Below, piece by piece: positions 43,197 through 51,807 of a DNA stretch of 64,000 nucleotides (position 1 is the first letter of the stretch; every line of letters starts with the position of its first letter). This DNA is from Bartonella sp. ML70XJBT.G. GTDB taxonomy: Bacteria > Pseudomonadota > Alphaproteobacteria > Rhizobiales > Rhizobiaceae. The position numbers and the translations under genes are program-made. Location of the stretch: positions 1-64,000 of the forward strand of contig NZ_JAQITA010000003.1 in the NCBI RefSeq assembly GCF_028618575.1, in the 5' to 3' direction. The notes beneath the pieces were generated by a model that was given only the letters and a program-made list of their open reading frames with translations, searched no databases and was not told where the DNA came from.

Positions 43197-44052
43197 TTTC
43201 TCTCACTGCTTTTGAATTTGCGTTCATTTGTTTGTGTTTACTCTGGAGCAATATATCAAATATAACCCTCTCTTACTTGTATATTTTCTTTTCCAGTTAA
43301 AGGCAATCGTACGCTCTTTATTGTAAACTCACTTTTTAGCTTCTCGTCCATTTTTCTTAATGTCTTATCATGAACCTAAATAAAATTTAAATAATAAGCT
43401 GTTTTTAAAAAAAACTCAAAAGGCTTGAAAACTCTTCTCTTAAAGCAACTTCATCCGATTTATCGGAGTGAAAAATCTTCTTGGAAACATTCTATGCACC
43501 CTCCAATGCTTTACCTTTTAAAATGGTGTCATCTGTACAAGCATGCTCATTTCTTGCAAACTACTATTACAATGAAAGACCCCATCACAACCTTCTGCAA
43601 AAATTTTATGTATTCAATCTGAAAATTTTTCCGAAAATGTGATCTCTGAAGAAACTTTCATTGATACATCATCTAATATTAAAAGTCCGGTAAAACCTAT
43701 CTTCTTACGAAGAATATTCGTATGGCTTTTTAGACAACAAGACAGCAGTAATAAAAAATTTCTTCACAAAGATAAAAAACCAAATATTTGAAGTCTTCTC
43801 TTTCTGTGTTCTGATAAAAGATTCGAAATCTTGGTGATTAATTCCTCTTCATACAAATTGTATGAATTACCAAAATAGAAAACATAATTGTAAAGCTATA
43901 ACATCTGTATTTCTCATATCTGTATTTTTCATAGATGCATATACGACTTTTCTATTTTGGGGCCTCTACAAAAGGATTTTTGTTGATATAAAACCATTAT
44001 TTTATGTTAATAGAGAAATTGAGTAAGCAGTCATATACGGTAGAATTTATTC
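43197..44052. other. 0.86 kb intergenic stretch between divergent genes
   Basis: AT-rich, between tatA and rlmJ. It contains only short frames (the longest about 65 codons at 43425, plus) without start signals. Promoters of both flanking genes must lie here. No RNA gene or relic identified. Confidence 0.45.
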
Positions 44053-44916
44053 ATGAATTATCGGCATATTTATCATGCTGGCAATTTTGCTGATGTCTTT
44101 AAACACATTATTGTCACCCGCATTGTAGAATATCTCAAACGCAAAGAAAAAGCTTTTCGCGTTATAGATACCCATGCTGGAATTGGCATATATGATCTTT
44201 CTTCTGTACAAGCATACAAAACTGGAGAGTGGCGTGAAGGTGTCTGGCGGCTTTTATCAGCTCCTATTCCAGAAGATTTAAAAACACTTCTTTCTCCATG
44301 GTATAATATTATTCATTTACTTAATGAAGGAGAAAAAGAACTCCTCTTCTATCCTGGATCTCCTTTTATTATTCGCCAATTATTGCGTAAACAAGACCGG
44401 CTTACCGCAATTGAACTCCATGATGAAGATTATCGTATTTTAGCAAAAAATTTTGCAGGTGATTACCAAACAAAAATCTTGCATTTAGATGGTTGGCTTT
44501 CTTTAAATGCGCACTTGCCACCAAAGGAAAAACGTGGATTTATCCTTGTTGATCCTCCCTTTGAAAAAACTGGTGAATTTTCTCGTCTTATTGACGGATT
44601 AATAAAAGCTTATCGTCGTTTTCCTGGAGGAATTTATGCTCTATGGTATCCTGTTAAATACAACAAAGAAATTGAAAATTTTCTTTATGCACTCTATCAA
44701 ACAGGGATTCCAAAAATTTTACAACTCGAAATGCGTGTTCGAAAAAGTTCAATCCCACCCACAATGAATGGAAGTGGGATCATTCTTATCAATCCTCCCT
44801 ATCTTTTAGAAGAAGAAATGAAAAAACTAAGCCCGCTTCTTATTCATCGTCTTGGACAAGATAAACATGCAAGGATAATTCATCAATGGATCCAAAAAGA
44901 ACATTCATTATATTAG
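44053..44916 (+). CDS. rlmJ: RlmJ, 23S rRNA (adenine-2030-N6)-methyltransferase
   Basis: 287 residues. N-terminus MNYRHIYHAGNFADVFKH is the family signature. The SAM-binding region VIDTHAGIGIYDL (about 38-50) and the catalytic DPPFE motif (about 176-180, ILVDPPFEKTGEF) are present. It methylates an adenine of 23S rRNA. Single gene in this orientation, probably its own transcript. Confidence 0.93.
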   Translation: MNYRHIYHAGNFADVFKHIIVTRIVEYLKRKEKAFRVIDTHAGIGIYDLSSVQAYKTGEWREGVWRLLSAPIPEDLKTLLSPWYNIIHLLNEGEKELLFYPGSPFIIRQLLRKQDRLTAIELHDEDYRILAKNFAGDYQTKILHLDGWLSLNAHLPPKEKRGFILVDPPFEKTGEFSRLIDGLIKAYRRFPGGIYALWYPVKYNKEIENFLYALYQTGIPKILQLEMRVRKSSIPPTMNGSGIILINPPYLLEEEMKKLSPLLIHRLGQDKHARIIHQWIQKEHSLY

Positions 44917-44997
44917 GTTTTTCATCTAAATTGCATTTTAAGTTAAATTTTTCTTGGTCAAAATCAAAGTTTTTGCCCTGCTTAAAAATCTTGCAAT

Positions 44998-45015
44998 ACC
45001 AAGGATCTTGGTTTT
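44998..45015 (+). terminator. Possible terminator of rlmJ
   Basis: ACCAAG and CTTGGT with a three-base loop, followed by TTT, about 80 bases after the rlmJ stop. The stem is short, so only moderate support. The rest of the 376-base gap to uvrC shows nothing else. Confidence 0.45.
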
Positions 45016-45292
45016 CTTGACCTTTTGAACTATATTATCTCTCAATATACATCATGGTTAGCAGTGGAAATTTCATTTTTTCAAGAAAACCTACTTTCAT
45101 TACCCATAAATCTTGTAAAATTGTTTTTAGAAATTGCCCTTCTTTTTGTTTAAACGTAATAACTCTCAAATTGAATGAACTTATGTCATAATACGTTATT
45201 ATAGGAAAAATGAGCATCATTACATAAATAATAGTTTCTTATGAAGAAAAACATTTCATAAAATAAATAGAAAATGTTTCCGGAGAAACTGA

Positions 45293-47278
45293 ATGGTTCT
45301 GAAAAACAACACTGCTTGTCCTCAAAATGAAAGAGAAAATCTCTCTTTTCTCTCACCGATTATATGGGACAATAGCAACCAAGAAAATGATATAAATCAA
45401 TTGAAAGGTGCCAAACTCATACAAGAGTTTGTCAAACATCTTCCGCATAAGCCAGGGGTTTATCGAATGGTTGATGACAATGGTGATGTCCTTTATGTTG
45501 GCAAAGCACGTAATCTCAAAAAACGCGTTTCAAACTATACGCGTGAACAAGGGCACAATAATCGTATTACCAAAATGATTCGTGCAACATCCCATATGGA
45601 ATTTGTCGTTACCCATACGGAAACAGAAGCTCTCCTTCTAGAAGCTAATCTTATTAAAAGATTACATCCACGTTTTAATGTGTTACTGCGTGACGATAAA
45701 AGTTTTCCTTATATTATTATCACTGACGATCATCGCGCACCTGCACTTTACAAACATCGTGGCGCCCGAACAAAGAAAGCCCATTATTTTGGTCCTTTTG
45801 CCTCGTCAGGTGCCGTAACACAAACAATCAATGTTTTACAACGCGCTTTTTTACTACGAACCTGTAGCGATTCAGTTTTTGAAAACCGTACACGCCCCTG
45901 TTTACTCTACCAGATTAAGCGATGTTCTGCTCCCTGTACAGATGAAATTCCTATTAGTGATTATACGCAGCTGGTGAGAGAAGCAAAAGCTTTTCTTTCA
46001 GGAAAAAGCCAATCTGTTAAAAGTCATATGGTTCAAGCTATGCATCAAGCTGCAGAAAACCTTGATTTTGAACAAGCTGCTACCTATCGTGACCGCTTAT
46101 CCGCTCTCTCTTACATACAAAGCCATCAAGGCATTAATCCTCAAACAATACAAGAAGCAGATGTCTTTGCAATTGCACAACGAGAAGGAGTGACCTGCAT
46201 CCAAGTATTCTTTTTCCGCATGGGACAAAATTGGGGAAACAGAGCCTATTTTCCTAAAGCAGATTCCTCTTTTTCTCGTCCCGAAATCTTAGAGAGTTTT
46301 CTTGCCCAATTTTACGATGATAAACCACTTCCCAAACTGATCCTTTTATCTGAAGAAATCGAAGAACAAGCACTTCTTATGGAAGCATTCAGTCTCAAAG
46401 CAAATCGTAAAGTAATACTCTCTTTACCCAAAAAAGGTGAACGAAAAACTCTTATTCACCACGCTTCTATCAATGCTCAAGAAGCACTTGGACGCAAACT
46501 TGCTGAAACAGCGACACAGACAAAATTGCTTCAGGGACTTGCTGAAATATTCCAAATGTCTCATACTCCACGCCGTATAGAAGTCTACGACAACTCCCAT
46601 ATGATGGGAACAAATGCAATAGGTGCGATGATTGTTGCAGATCACAAAGGATTTATGAAAAATCAATATCGCAAATTTAATATTCGCTCGACCAATATCA
46701 CACCTGGTGATGATTTTGCTATGATGAAAGAAGTCATTAAACGAAGATTTTCACGTCTTATCAAAGAGCATGATCTGCCTCATACAAGCAGTGACATAAA
46801 AGAGCAAAGCGATGATTCTTCTCCTCTTTGGCCTGATCTTATCCTCATTGATGGTGGTGAGGGACAAATTAACAGTGTGCATACAATACTCTCTGAATTA
46901 AAAATAAGCGACCTCATCACAGTTGTTGGAATAGCCAAAGGTGTAGACCGTAACGCTGGACGTGAGCGTTTTTTTATCAAGGGCAAAACACCCTTTACAC
47001 TTCCCCCACGTGACCCTATCCTTTATTTTTTGCAACGTCTACGCGACGAAGCGCACCGTTTTGCAATTGGAACGCACAGGGAAAAACGAAAAAGAGCGGC
47101 CTTCAAAAACCCGCTTGATGAAATTGAAAATATTGGTCCAACAAGAAAGCGTGCATTGCTGCATCATTTTGGAAGTGCCAAAGCTGTAGCCGATGCTTCA
47201 CTCGAAGACTTAACAAAAGTGATGGGTATCTCTGCCACTATTGCAAAAAAAATTCATAACTATTTTAATGAAAAATAA
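45293..47278 (+). CDS. uvrC: UvrC, excinuclease ABC subunit C
   Basis: 661 residues. Makes both incisions in nucleotide excision repair. The N-terminal GIY-YIG nuclease (about 52-130: [19 protein letters not shown]), UVR motif ([17 protein letters not shown], about 258-274), RNase H-like endonuclease region (about 415-560: [19 protein letters not shown]) and C-terminal helix-hairpin-helix ([18 protein letters not shown]) are all present. ATG follows CGGAG by seven bases. The N-terminus has an extra stretch of about 40 residues before the GIY-YIG domain. pgsA follows, as in other Rhizobiales. Confidence 0.96.
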   Translation: MVLKNNTACPQNERENLSFLSPIIWDNSNQENDINQLKGAKLIQEFVKHLPHKPGVYRMVDDNGDVLYVGKARNLKKRVSNYTREQGHNNRITKMIRATSHMEFVVTHTETEALLLEANLIKRLHPRFNVLLRDDKSFPYIIITDDHRAPALYKHRGARTKKAHYFGPFASSGAVTQTINVLQRAFLLRTCSDSVFENRTRPCLLYQIKRCSAPCTDEIPISDYTQLVREAKAFLSGKSQSVKSHMVQAMHQAAENLDFEQAATYRDRLSALSYIQSHQGINPQTIQEADVFAIAQREGVTCIQVFFFRMGQNWGNRAYFPKADSSFSRPEILESFLAQFYDDKPLPKLILLSEEIEEQALLMEAFSLKANRKVILSLPKKGERKTLIHHASINAQEALGRKLAETATQTKLLQGLAEIFQMSHTPRRIEVYDNSHMMGTNAIGAMIVADHKGFMKNQYRKFNIRSTNITPGDDFAMMKEVIKRRFSRLIKEHDLPHTSSDIKEQSDDSSPLWPDLILIDGGEGQINSVHTILSELKISDLITVVGIAKGVDRNAGRERFFIKGKTPFTLPPRDPILYFLQRLRDEAHRFAIGTHREKRKRAAFKNPLDEIENIGPTRKRALLHHFGSAKAVADASLEDLTKVMGISATIAKKIHNYFNEK

Positions 47279-47351
47279 GCTTGTTTCATCATATTCGCCT
47301 TGTTACCTTTATAAAATAAACCATATCTTACAAAGAATTGAAAATTGCTCT

Positions 47352-47933
47352 ATGAAAAATCATACTTTTTCTTTTCCAAATATTCTCACTTATGCACGGA
47401 TCATCGCGGTGCCAATGGTTGTTGCTTGCTTTTTTTTAGAAGGAAGGTTGCAATCAAGCGATATTGCACGTTGGACTGCTGTTTCTATTTTTGTTATTGC
47501 CTCTATTACTGACTTTCTTGATGGCTATCTTGCTCGGATTTGGGAGCAGACATCCAATATTGGTCGCATGTTAGATCCCATTGCAGATAAGCTTCTCGTT
47601 TCTGCCTGTTTACTCTTGCTCGCCGCAGATAGCACGATTGCTGGATGGACATTATGGGCAGCGATTATTATTCTTTGTCGAGAAATTCTTGTATCAGGTT
47701 TACGTGAATATTTAGCGGAATTGAAAGTGAGTGTTCCTGTTTCTCGTCTTGCCAAATGGAAAACTTTTGTACAAATGATAGCTATCATTCTTCTCTTAGC
47801 AGGACCAGCTGGTAATAAAATTCTCCCCTACACAGTAGAATTTGGCATTACTATGCTATGGATTTCTGCTCTTCTCACATTGTGGACAGGGTGGGATTAT
47901 TTTCGTGCAGGCTTAAAACACGTTATCACATAA
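47352..47933 (+). CDS. pgsA: CDP-diacylglycerol-glycerol-3-phosphate 3-phosphatidyltransferase
   Basis: 193 residues from ATG 47352; the open frame reaches back into uvrC, but that part does not fit the family. The CDP-alcohol phosphotransferase motif DGx2ARx8Gx3Dx3D is complete (DGYLARIWEQTSNIGRMLDP, then Asp). About five membrane spans. It makes phosphatidylglycerol phosphate, the precursor of PG and cardiolipin. It lies 73 bases after uvrC. The moaD/moaE genes that often follow it in relatives are absent. Confidence 0.95.
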   Translation: MKNHTFSFPNILTYARIIAVPMVVACFFLEGRLQSSDIARWTAVSIFVIASITDFLDGYLARIWEQTSNIGRMLDPIADKLLVSACLLLLAADSTIAGWTLWAAIIILCREILVSGLREYLAELKVSVPVSRLAKWKTFVQMIAIILLLAGPAGNKILPYTVEFGITMLWISALLTLWTGWDYFRAGLKHVIT

Positions 47934-47983
47934 AAAACAGTCCGTACCACATACCACAAAAAATCTACAAGATTTATAAAAAG

Positions 47984-48010
47984 AATCCCGAAACAATATA
48001 TTTCGGGATT
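47984..48010. terminator. Bidirectional terminator between pgsA and ndk
   Basis: AATCCCGAAA and TTTCGGGATT form a ten-base-pair stem with a seven-base loop. A T-rich run follows on the plus strand (TTCTATTTTT) and another on the minus strand (CTTTTTATAA). It serves both converging genes. Confidence 0.88.
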
Positions 48011-48029
48011 TTCTATTTTTATGCTTTGA

Positions 48030-48452
48030 TTAACCCACAATTTCCAATTCTGAGAACCAAAAGGCAATTTCTACTTTCGCGGTTTCAGGACTATCTGAAC
48101 CATGAACAGAATTTTCGCCAATGGACAAAGCATGGACTTTACGAATTGTTCCTTCTTGTGCATCCGCAGGATTTGTAGCACCCATTATTTCACGGTTTTT
48201 AGTTATTGCATTTTCACCTTCTAAAACTTGCACAACTGTTGGACCAGAAGACATAAACTCAACCAATTCACTAAAAAATGGGCGTTCCTTATGAACTGCA
48301 TAAAATCCTTCCGCTTCACGCCGACTCATCCACACACGTTTAGATGCAACAACGCGCAGTCCCGCATCTTCAAGCATTTTTGTAATTGCTCCTGTCAAAT
48401 TACGACGCGTTGCATCTGGTTTAATCATCGAAAAAGTACGTTCTACAGCCAT
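48030..48452 (-). CDS. ndk: Nucleoside diphosphate kinase
   Basis: 140 residues from ATG 48452, preceded by AAGGTGG; an upstream extension is rejected. [14 protein letters not shown] is the standard start, and the phosphorylated His117 sits in ENSVHGSD. It balances nucleoside triphosphate pools. In relatives ndk is near holC; here 12 kb of autotransporter and transporter genes lie between them. Confidence 0.97.
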   Translation of the reverse strand: MAVERTFSMIKPDATRRNLTGAITKMLEDAGLRVVASKRVWMSRREAEGFYAVHKERPFFSELVEFMSSGPTVVQVLEGENAITKNREIMGATNPADAQEGTIRKVHALSIGENSVHGSDSPETAKVEIAFWFSELEIVG

Positions 48453-48473
48453 TTGACCACCTTTATATAACAT

Positions 48474-48834
48474 TATTTGGCTGTTCTATAACGAGCAATA
48501 AGCTCTTTGCCAAGGGACTGTAGAAAAATCTCCATAGCAAAGTTCAAAAAACTGTATTGGCTTGTGTGAATTTTAGTCAAGAATAGAAACATTTGTAGTA
48601 CCTAACCTTTTTATCACACGACCACTGCTCTCCTTATCATTTTGGATTTTTTGCATAATTTTAAATACTTCTCTTAAAAATGATTATTTAATAGTAGATA
48701 AATAGAAGAAAAAACAATACACAGAAAAAATATATGGACTTTATAAAAAGATTAATCTCTTTGAAAAACGATACCTCAACATTGTACATCTCCCCCCATT
48801 ACATACAAAGAAAAATCTAAAAAATAGCAGAAAT
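48474..48834. other. Intergenic stretch, nothing recognised
   Basis: About 360 AT-rich bases between ndk and the end of the first autotransporter. It must contain the ndk promoter. No clear terminator hairpin for the autotransporter is seen. Confidence 0.45.
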
Positions 48835-49940
48835 TTAGAAGCTATAACGTACACCTAAAATGCCCTGAAGGGATTGGTTTGTCTTACGTCCTTTGACATA
48901 ATGGGCCTCGGCATAAAGCTTTAAGTGATCACTTAATAAACTACTTAAACCAATTCCTAATTTCCCTGCATTCCCCGACAAATCTGTGGTAAATTGGTGC
49001 CGTTGATTAATCGTCGTATGGTTGTCATCTTTATACTCGCGCAACCAAACAGCCGTAATGTAAGCGAGAGAGGAACCAGCTGTCGTAGTTCCAAATTCAT
49101 ATCCCAAGGATAGACCAACCTCACTGCGCAGTGATGTGAATGGCTTGATATCACCCATCATGTCATTCGATAGTTTGATTTCTTGACCTTTAACTTGCAA
49201 CCATGTGAGTTGCCCATAAGGCTGTAGCCAACTGCTCGGAGAGGTTCTAACACGATATCCCGTTTCAAATGATGTCCCCACTGCCCACTGATCATAATTT
49301 CCTTCAATCGCTATACCATTCGTTGAAACAGCTTTTAGACTATTTTGATAACGATTATATTTGAAAAGACCGTCTATATACCATCCACTATGATCAGAAT
49401 AAGTGACATACGCTCCAACGCCATAAGTATTGATACCACTCACACCACCTCGTGCATGCTCTACACGTGCTCTATCATAACTGCCGAAACCACCAATATA
49501 AATATCCCCATTCTCCCATTCGCTTAAACCATTGAGGCCTAGCACTATACCAGTTTGCTCAAGTTTAAAATCTATATGCTTTGCTGCAATGTTTTCTTTA
49601 CTCTTGATGGCATATGTCCAGAAGCCCGCATTTTTTTGACTTCTGTCTAAATCGCCTCTTCCTGCACGTATCGTTTGCAACTCATTATGAAAAATAACTG
49701 CTGGAGCCACAGACATGGACAACACAGCATCCGTAGAGGGGGAGGTTAAGAAACGAGGCTTTGATATTTCCTCACGCTTTTGGGCAGAAGCTTGACCATC
49801 ATCACTTGGACGTAAAACCCTTTGATCCGTTGTCAATGAAGCATCTGCTGAAACAGTAGCCTGTTGTTGTTCCGATGCAAGATGAGAATGACCTACCGGA
49901 GGTAATGCCACTCTAGACGGATTTTCTGAAGATGAGGATA
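48835..49940. repeat. Direct repeat copy A: autotransporter barrel block
   Basis: About 1.1 kb covering the linker end and barrel of autotransporter 1. It is nearly identical by eye over most of its length to 54693-55780 in the same orientation. Similarity fades past the CTGTTGTTGTTCCGATG segment at about 49860-49940. Autotransporter 2, between the two copies, has a related but clearly different barrel. Confidence 0.8.
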
Positions 49941-51414
49941 CTGCAAGCCCTGAAGCACTCTGCGCATCTTTTAAATGGCGAGGAGGACGTGACTTTGGTG
50001 GCTGTTTATTACTAGGCTTTTTCCCCCGAGAAGAAGATCCTCGGTGAGATCCTTTCCCCGTATCAGTAGATAAAGAACTTGAAAAAGTCGTAACCTTTGG
50101 TTTCTGTTTTGCGCACTGGCCCCCAGTACTCGAGCTTTCTGTATTTTCAGTACTCATACCCAAATACCAAATTGTGAAACCACCACTAGAATCAGCACAT
50201 CTTTCTCTCTTATATAAACCATACATATAAGCCCCACCATCAACAGCTTGAGTTGATATACCAGAACTATTTACCAGAGTGAAATTAGCGTCTCCGGATC
50301 TCTCAGTAATTAACGGAATCTCAGTCCTCAAACTATTCCTTTGTGAGAGAGGACCCGTAATTTCACGACCTGTATCAGCAACACTTATTTTGTGATTACC
50401 AGTACTTTCTTCAATCGACAAGTAATCGCTACCACCCATCGTGTCTATATTGAACTGGAAATGTAAACTCCCTGAAAGCCTTTCAACACGAAGTGAAATA
50501 TGTCTTGGATCATATGGAATAGAAGTAAAAATCACAGTCCCGTTATTACCGCCTAAATCCTCAATTTCCATTTGGGGCTTTTCTCCTATAGTCCGCTCCC
50601 CAACCTTAAATATTGTTTCACTACTTCTTCCCTGTATAGGAATTGTTTTTTTAGTGGTATGATTTGTCCTATCACCAGCAAACAAATAAAGTTTTCCGCT
50701 ACCATTGACCCTTACTTCTCCAACCACTTTTTGAAGACCAGAGTGAAACCATGAACGAGCTGAATCCATAATTGTTAAACTATCTACAAAACCACTAGGA
50801 TATACGACTTGAGTTGCATTCTCACTTAAAGTGGTATCATAAGATTCTCCTAACGCTAGAACGTGCTGTCTACCATTTCCTGAGATCTTAGCATTCATTG
50901 ACACACCACCCTTATGTTTGTTAGCCGCATAAAGATTTTGCTCTCCTCCACTCTTAACTTTTGTTTCCCAAGCCCATGCGCCATCATATATGTTCTGCTG
51001 TCCTATTGATCCATCACCACCAGTAACTGTAGCATCATAAGCACCACTTTTTTTCTCTAAGCTTATAAGATTAAGACCTGCCTCTTCATGAACAAACTGC
51101 TGACCACCCTCAATTTTAGTTTGTATCGCAGTTCCCCCACGTGTAACTATTTGCATCCCCCCTTTTTCAATAGTAGCATCAATTGAATATCCTCCATTAT
51201 CAACAACCTCTACACCACCATCTTCGATCTTAATATTATTACTGGGAAGCACATTTGTAATCAGTGCAGAACCGTTTGGTACTGCCCCTCCATTTCCCAT
51301 ACTTGCTATACTCGTTAGCTCTTCATTCCTTCTCTCAGCTACACTTGTAGATTGTACAAGACAAGTACTGATCAATAATATCCAAAAACTCAATTTGTGT
51401 TTATTTTTCATCAT
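48835..51414 (-). CDS. Autotransporter 1, intact (type V secretion, Bartonella inducible-autotransporter type)
   Basis: 859 residues from ATG 51414, which has GGAG five bases upstream; an ATG seven codons earlier lacks a good site. The N-terminal signal peptide (KNKHKLSFWILLISTCLVQS) leads to a Gly-rich passenger (about 35-420) built of short repeats such as GGMQIV and GGQQFVHE, the AIDA/pertactin beta-helix pattern. A Ser, Pro, Lys-rich linker (about 440-570) is followed by the outer-membrane beta-barrel (about 580-859) ending in the beta-signal RYSF. It is expected on the cell surface. The barrel DNA is nearly identical to that of the pseudogene at 54693. The ligand is unknown. Confidence 0.9.
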   Translation of the reverse strand: MMKNKHKLSFWILLISTCLVQSTSVAERRNEELTSIASMGNGGAVPNGSALITNVLPSNNIKIEDGGVEVVDNGGYSIDATIEKGGMQIVTRGGTAIQTKIEGGQQFVHEEAGLNLISLEKKSGAYDATVTGGDGSIGQQNIYDGAWAWETKVKSGGEQNLYAANKHKGGVSMNAKISGNGRQHVLALGESYDTTLSENATQVVYPSGFVDSLTIMDSARSWFHSGLQKVVGEVRVNGSGKLYLFAGDRTNHTTKKTIPIQGRSSETIFKVGERTIGEKPQMEIEDLGGNNGTVIFTSIPYDPRHISLRVERLSGSLHFQFNIDTMGGSDYLSIEESTGNHKISVADTGREITGPLSQRNSLRTEIPLITERSGDANFTLVNSSGISTQAVDGGAYMYGLYKRERCADSSGGFTIWYLGMSTENTESSSTGGQCAKQKPKVTTFSSSLSTDTGKGSHRGSSSRGKKPSNKQPPKSRPPRHLKDAQSASGLAVSSSSENPSRVALPPVGHSHLASEQQQATVSADASLTTDQRVLRPSDDGQASAQKREEISKPRFLTSPSTDAVLSMSVAPAVIFHNELQTIRAGRGDLDRSQKNAGFWTYAIKSKENIAAKHIDFKLEQTGIVLGLNGLSEWENGDIYIGGFGSYDRARVEHARGGVSGINTYGVGAYVTYSDHSGWYIDGLFKYNRYQNSLKAVSTNGIAIEGNYDQWAVGTSFETGYRVRTSPSSWLQPYGQLTWLQVKGQEIKLSNDMMGDIKPFTSLRSEVGLSLGYEFGTTTAGSSLAYITAVWLREYKDDNHTTINQRHQFTTDLSGNAGKLGIGLSSLLSDHLKLYAEAHYVKGRKTNQSLQGILGVRYSF

Positions 51415-51445
51415 CCACACTCCATTCTCAATCATTCAAAAATAC

Positions 51446-51461
51446 CCTGCTACCAAGCAGG
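51446..51461 (-). promoter_or_regulatory. Hairpin with T-run in the leader of autotransporter 1
   Basis: CCTGCT and AGCAGG enclose four bases and, on the minus strand, are followed by GTATTTTTG, 32 bases before the start codon. It could be a leader attenuator or a weak terminator for read-through from upstream. Position and structure are seen; function is inferred. Confidence 0.35.
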
Positions 51462-51527
51462 TAATTCATTTTAGAATGTATCATAATGTGTTTTATTTAT
51501 GTCTAAATGCAATTTATTGGAGTATAT

Positions 51528-51564
51528 TTTATATGTATGCAACCTATAGTTGCATACATATAAA
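51528..51564. repeat. Perfect inverted repeat, 16-bp arms
   Basis: Arms 51528-51543 and 51549-51564 (core ATGTATGCAAC / GTTGCATACAT) pair perfectly around the five-base loop CTATA. It lies in the spacer between autotransporters 1 and 2. The minus strand lacks a following T-run, so it is not a standard terminator. Confidence 0.8.
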
Positions 51565-51586
51565 CCACAAGAAACCCTTTGCATCT

Positions 51587-51602
51587 AAAGCTGTATAGCT
51601 TT
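51587..51602. repeat. Short inverted repeat, 6-bp arms
   Basis: AAAGCT, GTAT, AGCTTT: a small hairpin between the two larger ones in the same spacer. Confidence 0.45.
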
Positions 51603-51611
51603 CATACAATG

Positions 51612-51644
51612 CAAATTATGCCCTCAATACAAGGGCATAATTTG
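51612..51644. repeat. Perfect inverted repeat, 13-bp arms
   Basis: CAAATTATGCCCT (51612-51624) and AGGGCATAATTTG (51632-51644) with a seven-base loop. It stands about 165 bases after the autotransporter 2 stop. No T-run follows on the minus strand. It may protect or end the autotransporter 2 transcript, or be a protein-binding or repeat element. Confidence 0.75.
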
Positions 51645-51807
51645 TAACACTTCTCATCATTGATGATAAGCAAACGATATTACTTTTGAATAAAAGGCAA
51701 GATCATTATTATCTCTACATTCGCAGAGATCTCGCTGAACACTGAATTGTTTAACTCACAAAACAATTCCCTTTCTCAAGCGAATTGATAGCGGTAAAAC
51801 ACATATT

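Noticed and set aside
47241..47351. Upstream extension of pgsA overlapping uvrC
   Set aside because: The extension is not family-like; ATG 47352 gives the normal N-terminus and length.
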